NCBI GenBank assembly: GCA_011055275.1 | Contig: DSEZ01000075.1 | Coordinates: 1-6,789, forward strand | DNA length: 6,789 nucleotides | Reading direction: 5' to 3' | Source of the DNA: Thermoprotei archaeon | GTDB lineage: Archaea > Thermoproteota > Thermoprotei_A > Marsarchaeales > UBA168 | Shown: one piece after another, positions 6,436-6,789 of the stretch | Layout: each line of letters starts with the position of its first letter | Numbering within the stretch: the first letter of the stretch is position 1 | The notes under the pieces: generated by a model | Told to the model about the DNA's origin: nothing | The model's database searches: none | The model's input: only the letters and a program-made list of their open reading frames with translations | Translations under genes and position numbers: made by a program

Positions 6436-6789
6436 ATGATTGAGCTGGACGGCAGCTTCGGAGAGGGAGGAGGACAAATGCTGAGGACAGCGCTCGGCCT
6501 TTCGGCCGTTCTCGGAAAGCCTTTTTTCATGAAACACATAAGAGCTGGGCGCGCTAGAGCAGGCCTTCAGAATCAGCACCTCAAGGCGGTTGAGCTCATG
6601 CAAAAGCTCACTGATGCTAAAGTCGTTGGGAATGTTATCGGTTCCATGGAACTGATTTTTGTTCCATCAAGAAGGCCGCAGGGCTCGATCGCATTAGATA
6701 CCGGTACAGCTGCGAGCCTAACGCTAATGATACAGCCGCTCTTAATAGCAACGTTGGCAGGCGGTGACTTGGCGATAGACCTCAAAGGA
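6436..6789 (+). CDS. rtcA: RNA 3'-terminal phosphate cyclase (3' partial)
   Basis: RtcA converts an RNA 3'-phosphate to a 2',3'-cyclic phosphate using ATP, through an enzyme-AMP intermediate. The 118 visible residues open with ELDGSFGEGGGQMLRTALGLS (3-23) and continue with HIRAGRARAGLQNQHLKAV (34-52), IGSMELIF (68-75) and LDTGTAASLTLMIQPLL (87-103), matching the family N-terminus. The catalytic histidine lies near the C-terminus and is beyond the window. ATG 6436 is preferred because it places DGSFGEGGG at its usual position and follows GGGGAG (6427-6432). GTG 6403 is in frame and would add 11 residues. The gap from the preceding gene is 42 nt, so it may be in the same operon. Confidence 0.95.
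   Translation, partial: MIELDGSFGEGGGQMLRTALGLSAVLGKPFFMKHIRAGRARAGLQNQHLKAVELMQKLTDAKVVGNVIGSMELIFVPSRRPQGSIALDTGTAASLTLMIQPLLIATLAGGDLAIDLKG

Overview
The window is archaeal. It carries archaeal/eukaryotic-type information-processing genes that bacteria lack: aIF2-gamma, Rpo7 (RpoE1), Spt4, ribosomal proteins S24e and S27ae, Kae1, Bud32 and a DUF359-type dephospho-CoA kinase. Kae1 and Bud32 are separate genes, AGG/AGA arginine codons are frequent, and TTG starts are common. This fits a thermophilic lineage, perhaps of the TACK group, but I cannot place it more precisely.

Layout. Positions 1-1559 (+): aIF2-gamma, cut at its 5' end, followed by an overlapping PIN-domain gene. Positions 1541-2973 (-): spt4, rpo7 and a cupin D-lyxose isomerase, transcribed leftwards as lyxose isomerase -> rpo7 -> spt4; spt4 converges on the PIN gene with a 19-nt tail-to-tail overlap. 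Positions 2974-3137: a divergent intergenic region holding a probable TATA box for the rightward operon and what looks like a decayed IS200/IS605-type end. Positions 3138-6393 (+): a compact operon of dephospho-CoA kinase, rps24e, rps27ae, kae1, bud32 and XTP/dITP pyrophosphatase, with gaps or overlaps of only a few bases. From 6436 (+): RNA 3'-terminal phosphate cyclase, cut by the window end.

How the genes relate. The aIF2-gamma / PIN / rpo7 / spt4 / DUF359 / S24e / S27ae / Kae1 / Bud32 string is a known archaeal neighbourhood covering translation initiation, transcription elongation, ribosome structure, CoA synthesis and tRNA t6A modification. Here its rpo7-spt4 part is turned round and sits beside an unrelated sugar isomerase. 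Flipping 1541-2973 would restore the usual order, so the segment looks like a local inversion plus a gene insertion, with a possible transposon scar at the right boundary.

No unknown multi-gene system is visible. The most interesting points are the rearranged superoperon with its possible transposon scar, an spt4 gene with no ATG/GTG/TTG start that appears to use CTG in a CTGA stop/start overlap, a Thr in place of Asn in the G4 motif of aIF2-gamma, and an odd C-terminal tail on the isomerase that contains two back-to-back hairpins.
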